46,580 nucleotides of DNA from Alphaproteobacteria bacterium (GCA_018399685.1 JAGYOK010000014.1:1-46580), one strand, 5' to 3'. Positions 27,982 to 37,082 are shown, counted from the stretch's first letter. Translations and numbers: made by a program. Notes: generated by a model from the letters alone, not told the origin.

Positions 27982-28462
27982 ATGATGGCTCGCTAACCGC
28001 AAGCCTTTCGATGTCGCTTGGGTCAAAGTGTGTAACATGCATAGATTCAGGATGTTCTGGTTTATCGTCTATGATAATTTCAAATTTGCTTTTTCTTCCC
28101 ATCATGGTTTCATTCATGATATCCATTCGGTTTATAACGGGGAGGCCGATAATGCGCTCATCAGTCCCTGCTTCAGTTAGGCGTGCGCGTACGTAATCCT
28201 TATCAAAGGTAGAAACAACAAAAACCTCTTTACCTGCATCAATTAGATTTAGAACAACATCTTGTACTGGTTTAATTACTTCATATTCTTCTATGTCGGA
28301 TTTATATATCTGCCTGATGAGTGTATTTGCCATATCAACATGTACACGTCCTTCAATAACCTCGATATCTACTTTATTAAGGTTTTCCAGGTGTTCTTGT
28401 TTCATTTGTTCTGGGAGACAATTGGTTTTATCCCATGAATCGTATAAATCTGGCGGTGACAT
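27980..28462 (-). CDS. HAD-like protein lacking the nucleophile motif
   Basis: The 160-aa product resembles the second half of small HAD-fold phosphatases. DAGKEVFVVSTFDKDYVRAR looks like motif II (Ser/Thr after a beta strand), and KFEIIIDDKPEHPE looks like motif IV (acidic pair). The expected N-terminal DxDxT/V motif I is missing: the N-terminus reads MSPPDLYDSWDKTNCLPEQM with no such pattern. It is therefore either a non-catalytic HAD relative or a 5'-nucleotidase-like protein read from a later start. AAGGAT precedes the ATG. It is convergent with rpoD and divergent from the pilus locus. Confidence 0.6.
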   Translation of the reverse strand: MSPPDLYDSWDKTNCLPEQMKQEHLENLNKVDIEVIEGRVHVDMANTLIRQIYKSDIEEYEVIKPVQDVVLNLIDAGKEVFVVSTFDKDYVRARLTEAGTDERIIGLPVINRMDIMNETMMGRKSKFEIIIDDKPEHPESMHVTHFDPSDIERLAVSEPS

Positions 28463-28678
28463 TGTTTGTTATCCTTTTTATTCACAACAAGGGAATAATA
28501 GAACAAAGTCTGTGTTAGATGCAAATTTAATAGATTATTTGGATTGTTTAATTCTAGGCGAGTCCCTTAAAGTAACAAGAAGATTAGCCTGTGCAAAGTG
28601 TAACATACTGAAATATTACGTGCTTTTATGTTCGCTGTTTTTTTCGTTTTTTTTAGGATTTATTAGGGCATACAGGAC

Positions 28679-28707
28679 TGTTAAAAAGTTTAAAAACAGA
28701 CTATAAT
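28679..28707 (+). promoter_or_regulatory. Candidate promoter for the pilus operon
   Basis: There is a perfect -10 hexamer TATAAT at 28702-28707. The best -35 at 17-base spacing is TGTTAA (28679-28684), a weak match. Use would give a leader of about 150 bases before pilB that contains the 28805-28820 palindrome. Confidence 0.4.
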
Positions 28708-28804
28708 GCATCTTCTTTCGCCTCGAATATTTCGGGTGATAGGTTCTGTGAGCTGGTTTCTAAGGCTTACTTTTTCTGTTAGATTACGGGTATGTTCGTG
28801 TTTT

Positions 28805-28820
28805 TTGGCAATATTGCCAA
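28805..28820. promoter_or_regulatory. Perfect 16-bp palindrome upstream of pilB
   Basis: TTGGCAATATTGCCAA is fully self-complementary and ends 43 bases before the pilB ATG. It is the right size for a dimeric regulator site, or it would form a compact hairpin in the leader RNA. No regulator can be assigned. Confidence 0.5.
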
Positions 28821-28863
28821 GTGTTCGGGCAGGCTTTTTGTGTATTTGTATTAAGGTTTTATT

Positions 28864-30909
28864 ATGGAAGAGAGCAAAATCATAGATTCTAATAAAGACG
28901 TCAAAGACGTAAATGATGATGCACAAGCTGATAACAACGAAGATGTTAGGGATGGCTCCTTTGAATCTTTTGAGTCCCTTGAGCCTGATTCTGATGAAAA
29001 TGTGATCGCCGCGGATGTTGATTTTTTTGATGAAACTGATGATGATAATGTAAATATTGATGTGGATCAGGAGTATCAAGGAGAAGCTCTGGAAGGTGAT
29101 CTGGTATCAGTTTCAGAAGTGATGAGTCACAAGACTTCCAATAAGGCTAATGCAGGCACCGGGCTGCGTGCTATGGGTGGCGCTCTTCAGGAGACTGGTA
29201 CAGAGTACGAAGATGGCCCTGGTATTGGCAAAGGGCGCATGGGCGAGCGCATGGTTGCCATGGGGCTTATTACCGAGGATCAACTCAATGTAGCGCTGCA
29301 AGAGAAAAAGATCTCGGGCAAAATGCTGGGTGAAATTTTGGTAGAACTTGGTTTTATCGAAGAAGACACTCTTACATTGTTTTTGGCGGAAAGCTCTGGT
29401 TTCGGGGTTTTTGATCCTCGTAATACGATTGTGGATGGTGAGGCTTTGGAAATATTGACCAAGTCCGTTGCTCAAGAGCATCAGATTTTGCCGATATCTT
29501 TTACAGATGATGCTATTTATGTTGCGATGTCTGACCCGTATGACGTTGTTGCGCTTGATACGCTTCGCCGCTTTATGCCCAATAAAAACCTCCAGATTAA
29601 ACCGATGGTTACCACATCATCGATTCTATCCGATGCTATTGATGCTTCGTACGGGTACGCCAGTTCGATTAAAGATATTTTGGAGGAGCTGGAGGAAGGG
29701 AAAGAGCAAAAAGAGGTTTCCTCTCTTAGTGAAAAAGAAGCTTTTATGCACCCGATTGTGCGCCTTGTGAATGCTCTGGTTTTTGAGGCTGTGAAGATCG
29801 GGGCTTCTGACTTGCACTTTGAGCCTGAAGAGAATTTTGTTCGTCTGCGTTATCGTCTTGATGGTGTGCTATTTACAGCACAAATCCTGCATAAGCAGCA
29901 CTGGAACGGGATTTCCCAGCGTTTGAAAATTATGTCCGAGATGAATATTGCGGACAAGTTTTCTCCTCAGGATGGGCGGTTTAACTTAAATATTGGTGGA
30001 CGGGATGCTGACTTTCGTGTGTCGTCTTTGCCCACCGTTCATGGCGAGAATATTGTTCTTCGCGTGCTTGATAAAAGCGAGAGCATTATGCCGATGGAAG
30101 CTCTTGGCTTTAGTGAAGAAAATCTTGAGAAGCTCAGGATTGCGACTTCAAAGCCGGAAGGGATTATTATTGTTACCGGCCCGACTGGAAGCGGTAAGAG
30201 TACCTCACTTTATTCCATATTAAACGAGATTAACGATGTTGAGGTTAATATCCAGACACTGGAAGATCCGGTAGAATATTCCCTGCCCATGATCCGCCAA
30301 ACTCATGTACGTGAGGGGATTTTAGAGTTTGCCGATGGTATTAGAGCTTTGTTGCGGCAAGACCCTGACATTATATTTATTGGTGAAATTCGTGATCATG
30401 TGACAGCGGAGATGGCTCTAAAAGCTGCTATGACCGGTCACCAGGTCTATACTTCACTCCATACTAACGATTCATTTGGGGCGATTCCCCGTTTGCTTGA
30501 TCTGGGGCTTAAGCCAGGTATGCTATCCGGGGCGATTATTGCTGTGTTTGCACAACGTCTGGCCAGACGTTTATGTAAGGTCTGTAGGCAGGAGCATGTG
30601 TCTAATGAGGAAGAATGTGCAATTTTAGGTGTGGACTCTTCTGATCCTCCGAGAATTTATCATGCCAAAGAAGGCGGATGCTCCATGTGCAATAATACTG
30701 GCTATAAGGGGCGAGTTGCACTTGTGGAAATTTTGTTGTTTGATGAAGACCTTGATGAACTTCTGGCGCGAAATGAATCTAAGGCTGAATTAAAAGTGGT
30801 TGCATTAAAAAAAGGCTTCAAAAGTATGAAAGACGATGGCATTCTAAAAGTGCTTGAAGGTGTTACGGATATTTCTGCAATAAGCAAGGTTGTGGATATA
30901 ACACGGTAA
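28864..30909 (+). CDS. pilB: Type IV pilus assembly ATPase PilB (GspE/MshE family)
   Basis: This hexameric cytosolic motor drives pilin polymerisation. Its 681 aa comprise an acidic disordered leader (residues 1-115), a PilB/MshE N-terminal domain (MGERMVAMGLITEDQLNVAL and GEILVELGFIEEDTLTLFLA), then the N2 and catalytic domains. Motifs are Walker A IIIVTGPTGSGKSTSLY, the Asp box QTLEDPVEYSLP, Walker B DPDIIFIGEIRD and the His box GHQVYTSLHTND. A four-cysteine zinc motif, CKVC and CSMCNNTGYKGR, is diagnostic of extension rather than retraction ATPases. TAAGG precedes the ATG. It opens a run of about fifteen plus-strand genes. Confidence 0.95.
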   Translation: MEESKIIDSNKDVKDVNDDAQADNNEDVRDGSFESFESLEPDSDENVIAADVDFFDETDDDNVNIDVDQEYQGEALEGDLVSVSEVMSHKTSNKANAGTGLRAMGGALQETGTEYEDGPGIGKGRMGERMVAMGLITEDQLNVALQEKKISGKMLGEILVELGFIEEDTLTLFLAESSGFGVFDPRNTIVDGEALEILTKSVAQEHQILPISFTDDAIYVAMSDPYDVVALDTLRRFMPNKNLQIKPMVTTSSILSDAIDASYGYASSIKDILEELEEGKEQKEVSSLSEKEAFMHPIVRLVNALVFEAVKIGASDLHFEPEENFVRLRYRLDGVLFTAQILHKQHWNGISQRLKIMSEMNIADKFSPQDGRFNLNIGGRDADFRVSSLPTVHGENIVLRVLDKSESIMPMEALGFSEENLEKLRIATSKPEGIIIVTGPTGSGKSTSLYSILNEINDVEVNIQTLEDPVEYSLPMIRQTHVREGILEFADGIRALLRQDPDIIFIGEIRDHVTAEMALKAAMTGHQVYTSLHTNDSFGAIPRLLDLGLKPGMLSGAIIAVFAQRLARRLCKVCRQEHVSNEEECAILGVDSSDPPRIYHAKEGGCSMCNNTGYKGRVALVEILLFDEDLDELLARNESKAELKVVALKKGFKSMKDDGILKVLEGVTDISAISKVVDITR

Positions 30910-30942
30910 TACAAGGTCTGTCGAAATTCTTTACAATAAAAG

Positions 30943-32202
30943 GTGAAGGTCATAGAACGTTATAAGTACAGAGCGGTTAACAGGAGGGGTAGACCTATTA
31001 GAGGGGTTATCTCTGCTCTTAATGAGGTGGATTTGTACAACCAGCTTCAAAGTGGGGGCTTGGAGCTTGTTCAGTGTACATCTTTGAGTAAAAAGGACTC
31101 AAAGATACCAAAGATTTCGTTTAATAAAATCAGGATACGTGATCTTATACAGTTTTTTATTCATATGGAGCAAATGCAAAGTGCAGGTGTTCCATTGCTT
31201 GATGCACTCGGGGATATTCGTGACGGGTCTGAAAACGATATGATGCGCGATATGATGAGCGAGATTCACCGTGATGTTCGTGATGGGTCGTCGTTATCTG
31301 AGGCAATGGAGCGTCACCCCAAGATATTTAAACCGCTTTACATATCACTGATTAAGGCCGGAGAAGATACAGGTGATCTAACCTCGTCATACTTACAGCT
31401 TGAAAAATATCTCAAGTGGGTTGATCTTATGCAATCAAAAATCAAAAAAGCAACGCGTTACCCAATGATTGTGACGGTTGTTGTGATTTTTGTTGTGATC
31501 TTTATGATGAGTGTGGTTGTCCCACAGATTGTTGGCTTTTTGAAGTATCTTGATATTGAACTTCCCTGGTTTACAATCTGGCTGATTGCAACTTCAAACT
31601 TCTTTATTGAGCCGCAATTCCATATATTTGGAATGCCTGTTTATGGAACAATTATAGTTTTAGTTTTACCTGTTTTGCTTGTTGCTGCCTTTTTTGCAGT
31701 GAGGAGGTCTTCAGAGCGAGCAGCTTATCAGATTGATTCGCTGTATCTTAATGCTCCTGTTGCCGGAAATTTAATAAGAAAAATAACAATTGCGCGTTAT
31801 GCACAGACTTTTAGCGCTCTTTTTGCGAGCGGAATTGATGTGATAAAGGCTTTGAAAGCATCCAGAGAAACTGTGGGTAATATGATATTGCTGGATGCTA
31901 TGGAGAGTGTGGAAAACTACGTGAAGTCGGGAAGTACGCTCTCGGATTCTTTAAATGCTTCGGGAGAGTTTCCGAGCATGGTTGTACGTATGGTTAAGAT
32001 CGGTGAAGAGTCCGGACAGCTATCTTCGGTATTGGATCAGGTCGCAGAATTCTATACAAAGGATGTAGATGAAGCGATTGATGCGCTGATTGAGATGATT
32101 CAACCCGCGTTAACTATTATACTCGCTTTGATTATTGTCTGGATTGCAGCAGGATCTCTTGGTCCTATATATATAAATCTTGGCAATATGATGGATTTTT
32201 AA
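30943..32202 (+). CDS. pilC: Type IV pilus inner-membrane platform protein PilC (GspF family)
   Basis: PilC is the membrane platform linking the PilB/PilT motors to the pilus base. The 419-aa protein has the two-repeat GspF layout: cytosolic domains at about residues 60-170 and 265-385, and three helices near 170-195, 210-255 and 385-410. Family motifs are FFIHMEQMQSAGVPLLDALG and the matching YAQTFSALFASGIDVIKALK, plus LIKAGEDTGDLTSSYLQLEK and MVKIGEESGQLSSVLDQVAE. The start is GTG at 30943. It follows pilB by 33 bases. Confidence 0.95.
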   Translation: MKVIERYKYRAVNRRGRPIRGVISALNEVDLYNQLQSGGLELVQCTSLSKKDSKIPKISFNKIRIRDLIQFFIHMEQMQSAGVPLLDALGDIRDGSENDMMRDMMSEIHRDVRDGSSLSEAMERHPKIFKPLYISLIKAGEDTGDLTSSYLQLEKYLKWVDLMQSKIKKATRYPMIVTVVVIFVVIFMMSVVVPQIVGFLKYLDIELPWFTIWLIATSNFFIEPQFHIFGMPVYGTIIVLVLPVLLVAAFFAVRRSSERAAYQIDSLYLNAPVAGNLIRKITIARYAQTFSALFASGIDVIKALKASRETVGNMILLDAMESVENYVKSGSTLSDSLNASGEFPSMVVRMVKIGEESGQLSSVLDQVAEFYTKDVDEAIDALIEMIQPALTIILALIIVWIAAGSLGPIYINLGNMMDF

Positions 32203-32235
32203 CCTTTTTAGTTATTTTGGGTATGTGTTTTTGAT

Positions 32236-33831
32236 ATGTCATTGTCTGTATTAGCTCCGACCAGAACTGTCCTTATGATCTCTGATGATGCGCTGCTCAT
32301 GTATAGTATAGGAGCGCGTGGTGTAAAGCTGGTTGAGACCGTACCGTGGTCAGTGGAAAATTTTGAGGACGAAGTATCTCTTATCATATCGAAGGAGTGT
32401 GGCTCAAAGCCGGTTCTGATTGTTAACGATATGGTTGAACAACACTATCGTAAGGAAAAAGTTCCCCGCGTTAGTTTTCTGGATAAAAGAAGTGTTGTTA
32501 GCAGAAAGCTGCACGTGGCTTTCCCGAATTATGCTGTTCGTGCCGCATTACCGCTTAAAGAAAAAGTTGAGAAAACCGACAAATCGGTTGCGGGAGATGT
32601 CTTTCTTTTTGCTGCTGTTCCGGCAACAGATGCGTTTAAGAAAACGCTGACCGCAGCTACCAAATCTATGGTTTCTATTGCAGGTGTTGTGCTTTTGCCG
32701 GTTGAATCATCGGATATGGTGAAAAAGCTTGCGGAAAAGCTTGCCAGTAAGAACCAGACAAAAACTCGCTGGACTATCTTCATGGGGCAACATCAAGGTG
32801 GTGGCCTTCGTCAAATTGTTATCAAGGACGGTGATCTGGCTCTGACAAGGATGACGCCGATCATTGAAAGTGGCGGAGATCCAGAGATATGGGCTAGTGA
32901 AGTCCAGCAAGAATTTCAAGCAACGATGAGCTATCTTTCACGTTTTGGGTTTGATGCCGAGGATGGCTTGAATGTTATCATGGTTTCAGAACCTGAGGCT
33001 GGAGAAAAAGTAGGTGCGCTAATTGATGTTCCTTGCAATTTTCATTCACTATCTGCGGATGATGTTGCCAGAATTATGCATCTTAATCTTGGGCATCAGG
33101 ATAATTATTATCTTGCAGACTCCTTGCACCTTTCCTGGATTGGTAAAAAAAGCAAATTCATTTTACCGATGAAGGCAAAGCAAATTGATCTTGTTTCAAA
33201 ACCTCGTAAGGCCGCAGTGTTTGGGATTGTATTGTTACTGCTTGGGGGCGCTTTCCAGAGCTATAATTTTGTTGATTTATATCAGAAGTTTACAGAGGCT
33301 AATAGTGACCTTGAGGCGGCAGAGCAACGCTACAAGCAACTGGATCTTTATTATAGGAAAGAATTAAAACGTAAGGCAGATCTGGGTTTCGATATTCAGC
33401 TTATACAAAGTTCTCTTTCTGTGCATGACCGTATAATGAAAGATAAAATTCCGATTATCCATTTTTTTGGAAAAGTTGGAGAGGCTCTTAGGAGGGATAT
33501 GCGGATTGACCAAATTCAGCTTACGCGTGGCGGAGACATAAAGAATTCCGGGGTTTTTGGTAATAATAAAAAGAGGCCGCTTTTTTGGTCCAGTATGCAG
33601 ATGACCTTCCCAAGTAATACTAACGCTAAAAAAGGAAATGAAGAAGTTCGTGCGTTAAACGCGCGGTTGCAGAAGTTACTTCCAGGCCATGCAGTTGAAG
33701 TAAGTAAAATGCTGGAAGATTATGAATATAGCGAAGAGATTGTAGTTGAGACAGGAAGTTCTTCCACGAAAGCTTCCGAACAGGACTATGTCGCTGAAAT
33801 TAAAGTAGAAGGGCCGTTTGTTGATGATTAG
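32236..33831 (+). CDS. PilM-PilN-like fusion (GspL/MshI-type assembly platform protein)
   Basis: This 531-aa single-helix protein has a cytosolic region of about 320 residues with actin-like character (TVLMISDDALLMYSIGARGV and RWTIFMGQHQGGGLRQIVIK). One transmembrane helix follows at about 324-342 (AAVFGIVLLLLGGAFQSY), then a periplasmic coiled coil (LEAAEQRYKQLDLYYRKELK) and a small C-terminal domain. In classic type IV pili these parts are split between PilM (cytosolic, actin-like) and PilN (membrane); GspL and MshI join related parts. Position between pilC and a PilO-like gene supports the role. Direct family identity is not certain. The stop overlaps the next start by 8 bases. Confidence 0.7.
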   Translation: MSLSVLAPTRTVLMISDDALLMYSIGARGVKLVETVPWSVENFEDEVSLIISKECGSKPVLIVNDMVEQHYRKEKVPRVSFLDKRSVVSRKLHVAFPNYAVRAALPLKEKVEKTDKSVAGDVFLFAAVPATDAFKKTLTAATKSMVSIAGVVLLPVESSDMVKKLAEKLASKNQTKTRWTIFMGQHQGGGLRQIVIKDGDLALTRMTPIIESGGDPEIWASEVQQEFQATMSYLSRFGFDAEDGLNVIMVSEPEAGEKVGALIDVPCNFHSLSADDVARIMHLNLGHQDNYYLADSLHLSWIGKKSKFILPMKAKQIDLVSKPRKAAVFGIVLLLLGGAFQSYNFVDLYQKFTEANSDLEAAEQRYKQLDLYYRKELKRKADLGFDIQLIQSSLSVHDRIMKDKIPIIHFFGKVGEALRRDMRIDQIQLTRGGDIKNSGVFGNNKKRPLFWSSMQMTFPSNTNAKKGNEEVRALNARLQKLLPGHAVEVSKMLEDYEYSEEIVVETGSSSTKASEQDYVAEIKVEGPFVDD

Positions 33832-34471
33832 GATTATAGGCGTAAGACGTCTGATTTTATTGGTGGCTTTGCTTGCCTTTAACGGGGTTCTGGCCTCTGC
33901 GATCTATATTTATCTGGTTCCAGAGAAGCAGCAAATTGAGCGAAAACTGAATAGCGAGAATAGAAAAGTCTCATCCTTACAGCAAGATATCAAGCGTATG
34001 GAAATAGAGTTTGAACAGCTAGATCAGCAACAGGGGCGGTTTGATACTATTAAGGAAGAAGGCTTTTTTGATACACAGGATCGGGCAAGCGCAAAAGAAA
34101 TGTTTAGCTTGATTCAAAAAGAGTCTCAGGTTATCTCGGCATTTGTCAGTGTAAGACCGGGTAATGTTGTCGAAGATAAGGAAGCAAGCAAGGCAAGACA
34201 TAAGATTCTTGTAAGTGAGATGAGTGTCGAAATTAAAGCTTTTGATGATAATGATATTTATCATTACGTTGATCTTGTGCAAAAAGTTTTTCCGGGGATT
34301 GTAACTTTGCAACGCATTGAAATTCGCCGGAGTAGAGATATAAGTGCGGCTTTACTGCGCGCTATTGCGAGCGGCGCTAATCCTGATCTTGTAACGGCAA
34401 AAGTTGAGTTTTTGTGGCGTACGATGATACCACAGGATCGGGTTCTTGGTATGACGGGCAAAGCGCGGTAG
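33824..34471 (+). CDS. PilO-like type IV pilus assembly protein
   Basis: This bitopic inner-membrane protein has 215 aa: one N-terminal helix (residues 9-29, LILLVALLAFNGVLASAIYI), a coiled coil (QQIERKLNSENRKVSSLQQD), then a ferredoxin-like periplasmic domain with alternating strands (KILVSEMSVEIKAFDDNDIY). This is the PilO/GspM/MshJ build, and the order after a PilM-N-like gene fits. I chose ATG 33824, which overlaps the upstream stop as ATGATTAG with GAAGGG before it, over upstream TTG codons at 33818 and 33821. The overlap suggests translational coupling and equal amounts of the two partners. Confidence 0.7.
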   Translation: MIRIIGVRRLILLVALLAFNGVLASAIYIYLVPEKQQIERKLNSENRKVSSLQQDIKRMEIEFEQLDQQQGRFDTIKEEGFFDTQDRASAKEMFSLIQKESQVISAFVSVRPGNVVEDKEASKARHKILVSEMSVEIKAFDDNDIYHYVDLVQKVFPGIVTLQRIEIRRSRDISAALLRAIASGANPDLVTAKVEFLWRTMIPQDRVLGMTGKAR

Positions 34472-34502
34472 AGTATGAGAAAAAGAGTTGAGGAATTATA
34501 AA

Positions 34503-35177
34503 GTGAAACGTAATGGATATATGCTAAAAAGTTTGGCTTTATTGATAGTTCTGGGCTTCGTTGCTTCAGTTACTTTGTTTGTTGGTGGCGGCGGCTTTGC
34601 TGTTGCTCAAACGATTGAAGCGGAAAGTGAAAATATGATTATTACGACCGGGGCGACAGAAGCTGAAGCTCAAGAAGCCCAAGGCGACGGTTCTGAAGTT
34701 TTGTTTGAAGATGTTTCATCTGACAAAAAAGAGGAACAGGTTGATCTAAAAACAGAATTGCTGGAAAAGATCAAAAAGAGCAAGGATAGTTCAATAGATC
34801 GTATGCCTTCGTTATTTTTCACTTACTGGCAGCATCAGTCAATTATTGATGCCAAGAATTCTCATGGTAAGGTCAGGCCGCTTACAAAGGCACAATTAAA
34901 AGCTATGGAAGAGGGTGAAGAGCAGCTTGTAGATCCGGGGCGCCGTTATATAACGCTTGGTGGTATTGTCTATAAGGCTGAGAATGACTGGACCATATGG
35001 CTTAATGGTCAACGTGTTACGCCAGAGGCTGTGCCGGAGGAGGTGATGGATTTACGTGTTTATAAAGATTATGTTGAATTTAAATGGCTGGATGAGTTCA
35101 CAAATTCAATATTCCCGTTGCGCTTGCGTGCAAATCAGCGTTTCAATATGGACATGAGAATTTTTCTTCCTGGCTAA
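34503..35177 (+). CDS. PilP/MshK-like periplasmic pilus assembly protein
   Basis: The 224-aa exported protein has a signal peptide (LALLIVLGFVASVTLFVGGG, likely cleaved after AVA). An acidic linker with EAEAQEAQGDG follows, then a C-terminal small beta domain (YITLGGIVYKAENDWTIWLN through VEFKWLDEF). The domain and position match the periplasmic protein that joins the PilN-PilO complex to the secretin (PilP, GspC, MshK). Sequence identity to PilP proper is not obvious. I prefer the GTG at 34503, since TTGAGGAATTATAAA places GAGG at proper spacing, over TTG 34488. Confidence 0.6.
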   Translation: MKRNGYMLKSLALLIVLGFVASVTLFVGGGGFAVAQTIEAESENMIITTGATEAEAQEAQGDGSEVLFEDVSSDKKEEQVDLKTELLEKIKKSKDSSIDRMPSLFFTYWQHQSIIDAKNSHGKVRPLTKAQLKAMEEGEEQLVDPGRRYITLGGIVYKAENDWTIWLNGQRVTPEAVPEEVMDLRVYKDYVEFKWLDEFTNSIFPLRLRANQRFNMDMRIFLPG

Positions 35178-35233
35178 ATTTTTTTGAATTTTTTGTGTAA
35201 TACACCCTCTATATCTATAGGATTGTTCTTCCT

Positions 35234-36004
35234 ATGACTAAAAAAACTGATTGCGATACTGATAATTTGGCAGAGGAAAATGTTCTGTTGCCCCTTGTTT
35301 TAAGGGGCGTAAGTGTAGCTTACACTGATGTGCCTGTAATCGAGGAAATTGATCTGGAGATACGTTCGGGGGAAATCTTCGGGCTTATGGGGTTAAATGG
35401 TGTTGGTAAAACAACGATGATTAAATCTATCCTTGGGCTGCGCAAACAGCAAAGTGGAACTATTTCAATATATGGGCACGAAAATACGTCAGATCAAAGC
35501 AAGGCGCGTCTGGCGTATTTGCCGGAAAAGTTTGAACCCCCATGGTTTCTGACCGGTATGGAGTTTATGAAATTTTCTCTTTCTCTTTACAAAAGGCCAT
35601 TTGATCGCGAAGAGGTTGTTGAGGCAGCAAACGGGCTTGCTCTGGATACAAAAGCGCTTGATCGACGCATGCACACATACTCCAAAGGCATGCGCCAGAA
35701 GCTTGGCTTGATGGGGACTTTGCTCACAGGATGTACGCTGTTCATTCTGGATGAGCCCATGAGCGGGCTGGATCCAAGAGCCAGAGCGCTCGTAAAAAAG
35801 ATGGTGATGAATATGCGCTCTCTTGAGAGAACAATATTTCTAAGCTCACATATTCTGGCAGATATGGATGAGATATGTGATCGGGTTGCTATATTGCATG
35901 ATGGTAAAATTCGTTACATCGGCACACCCGGCGAGCTTAAACAACGAACAAACAAGGGATATCTTGAACAAGCTTATCTCGAATTTATTGAGCATGCGTG
36001 TTGA
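35234..36004 (+). CDS. ABC transporter ATP-binding protein in the pilus locus
   Basis: This 256-aa ABC ATPase has Walker A GLMGLNGVGKTTMIKS, signature YSKGMRQKLGLMG, Walker B LFILDEPMSGLDPRA and H-loop IFLSSHILADMDE, so all catalytic parts are intact. The C-terminal DGKIRYIGTPGEL is typical of the CcmA/NatA-like class of exporters with separate permeases. No permease adjoins it; the only candidate is the gene at 42486-43247, seven kilobases on in the same locus. The pairing parallels PilH and PilI of Myxococcus, which are needed for pilus production. AGGA precedes the ATG. The substrate is unknown. Confidence 0.9.
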   Translation: MTKKTDCDTDNLAEENVLLPLVLRGVSVAYTDVPVIEEIDLEIRSGEIFGLMGLNGVGKTTMIKSILGLRKQQSGTISIYGHENTSDQSKARLAYLPEKFEPPWFLTGMEFMKFSLSLYKRPFDREEVVEAANGLALDTKALDRRMHTYSKGMRQKLGLMGTLLTGCTLFILDEPMSGLDPRARALVKKMVMNMRSLERTIFLSSHILADMDEICDRVAILHDGKIRYIGTPGELKQRTNKGYLEQAYLEFIEHAC

Positions 36005-36115
36005 GTGTGCTAGTATGTCTATGGTTTAGCATGCGGTTGATTCGTATGTATGCTTGATTTTCTGTATTCCTTTAATTTGCGGGTTCTCCGCAGTATCTTA
36101 TTCATTGAAAGATTG

Positions 36116-37054
36116 ATGGTTATGTCTGTGTCACGTGTATTTTCTTTTTTATTTTATAGTGCTGTTTTTTCATTTGCACTGTCGGGGCAAGGTGTCACAT
36201 CCGTTATAGCGCAGGATGATCCTTTGGCGGCAGAGTTGATTTCGACGCAAGATTCCGGCATGGGAGAAGACCCATTCCTAGAGTATGATGAAGCACAAAA
36301 ACAAAGTGAGATTATAGACAGTGAAGTACAAAAACAGAGTGATGCCATAGATAATGAAGCGTTTTTTGATGCCGAGGATATGGTTCCCGGTGGAGAAATG
36401 GCTCGTCGCGGGCCAAACAAGATTAATCCCAAGGTGCAGCCTGCCTCTAAACTCGTGTATGTTAGTAAGAACTATGAGCCAGATACTACAGAAGCTCATT
36501 TGGTTGGTGCAGAGCGCGCAATGCAGTTGGGGCGCTATGACTCTTCTCTTGATTTATTTGATAATCTTTATGCAAAAAATAAGAAAGATGCGCGCGTGCT
36601 TATGGGGCGCGCAGTAGTTTTGCAAAAGCTGGGCCGCTTTGATGAGGCGATGGCTATGTACGAGGAGCTCTCAAAGGTGGAGCCGGATAATATTGATATA
36701 AAAGTTAATATGCTAGGGCTACTTTCAACACGTTTCCCGTCTATTGCATTGCGCAGGTTATTGGATTTGCGTGAAGGCAATATGGGGCATGTAGGGCTAG
36801 CCTCTCAGATAGCTGTGTGTTACGCCGCCCTTGGTGATACAAAGGAAGCTTTAAGATATGTTGGAGCGGCGGCCAGTATGGAGCCTACTAATGCCAGCCA
36901 TTTATATAATATGGCAATAGTGGCTGACAGAGCCGGAGATAAAAAACAGGCTGTTTCCTATTACGAGAAAGCTTTGGAGGTCGATTCCATATACGGGGGT
37001 GGGCATTCTATTCCACGTGATTCTGTGTATGAAAGATTGGCGAGAATCCGTTAA
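36116..37054 (+). CDS. Exported TPR protein of the pilus locus (MshN/PilF-like role)
   Basis: From ATG 36116 the product is 312 aa: a signal peptide (VSRVFSFLFYSAVFSFALSG, cleavage near IAQ), an acidic Gln-rich linker with an imperfect repeat (QKQSEIIDSEVQKQSDAIDN), and about four TPR units (AMQLGRYDSSLDLFDNLYAK, VLQKLGRFDEAMAMYEELSK, YAALGDTKEALRYVGAAASM, VADRAGDKKQAVSYYEKALE). TPR proteins such as MshN, PilF/PilW and Tgl serve in pilus or secretin assembly, so a scaffold role is likely but not proven. An upstream in-frame ATG at 36050 would add 22 residues; I prefer 36116 because it gives a normal signal peptide. Confidence 0.75.
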   Translation: MVMSVSRVFSFLFYSAVFSFALSGQGVTSVIAQDDPLAAELISTQDSGMGEDPFLEYDEAQKQSEIIDSEVQKQSDAIDNEAFFDAEDMVPGGEMARRGPNKINPKVQPASKLVYVSKNYEPDTTEAHLVGAERAMQLGRYDSSLDLFDNLYAKNKKDARVLMGRAVVLQKLGRFDEAMAMYEELSKVEPDNIDIKVNMLGLLSTRFPSIALRRLLDLREGNMGHVGLASQIAVCYAALGDTKEALRYVGAAASMEPTNASHLYNMAIVADRAGDKKQAVSYYEKALEVDSIYGGGHSIPRDSVYERLARIR

Positions 37055-37082
37055 ACCTAAAGCTTGACGGGTATGCGGAGCC

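Larger units (their letters stand above)
28463..28863. other. 401-base gene-free region upstream of the pilus locus
   Basis: No convincing ORF is present on either strand; the longer frames here are extensions of antisense reading of the HAD-like or pilB genes. The region is AT-rich and holds the divergent promoters for the HAD-like gene and the pilus locus, including a consensus TATAAT (28702-28707) and a 16-base palindrome (28805-28820), listed separately. Confidence 0.6.

Noticed and set aside
28293-28706. 137-codon plus-strand frame running from the HAD-like gene into the spacer
   Set aside because: Its first half is antisense to the HAD-like gene and the second half has poor codon use and a low-complexity Phe run. 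The -10 box at 28702 lies in its end.
36050-36115. Upstream ATG start for the TPR protein
   Set aside because: It adds a second hydrophobic/basic stretch before an otherwise normal signal peptide. ATG 36116 fits better.
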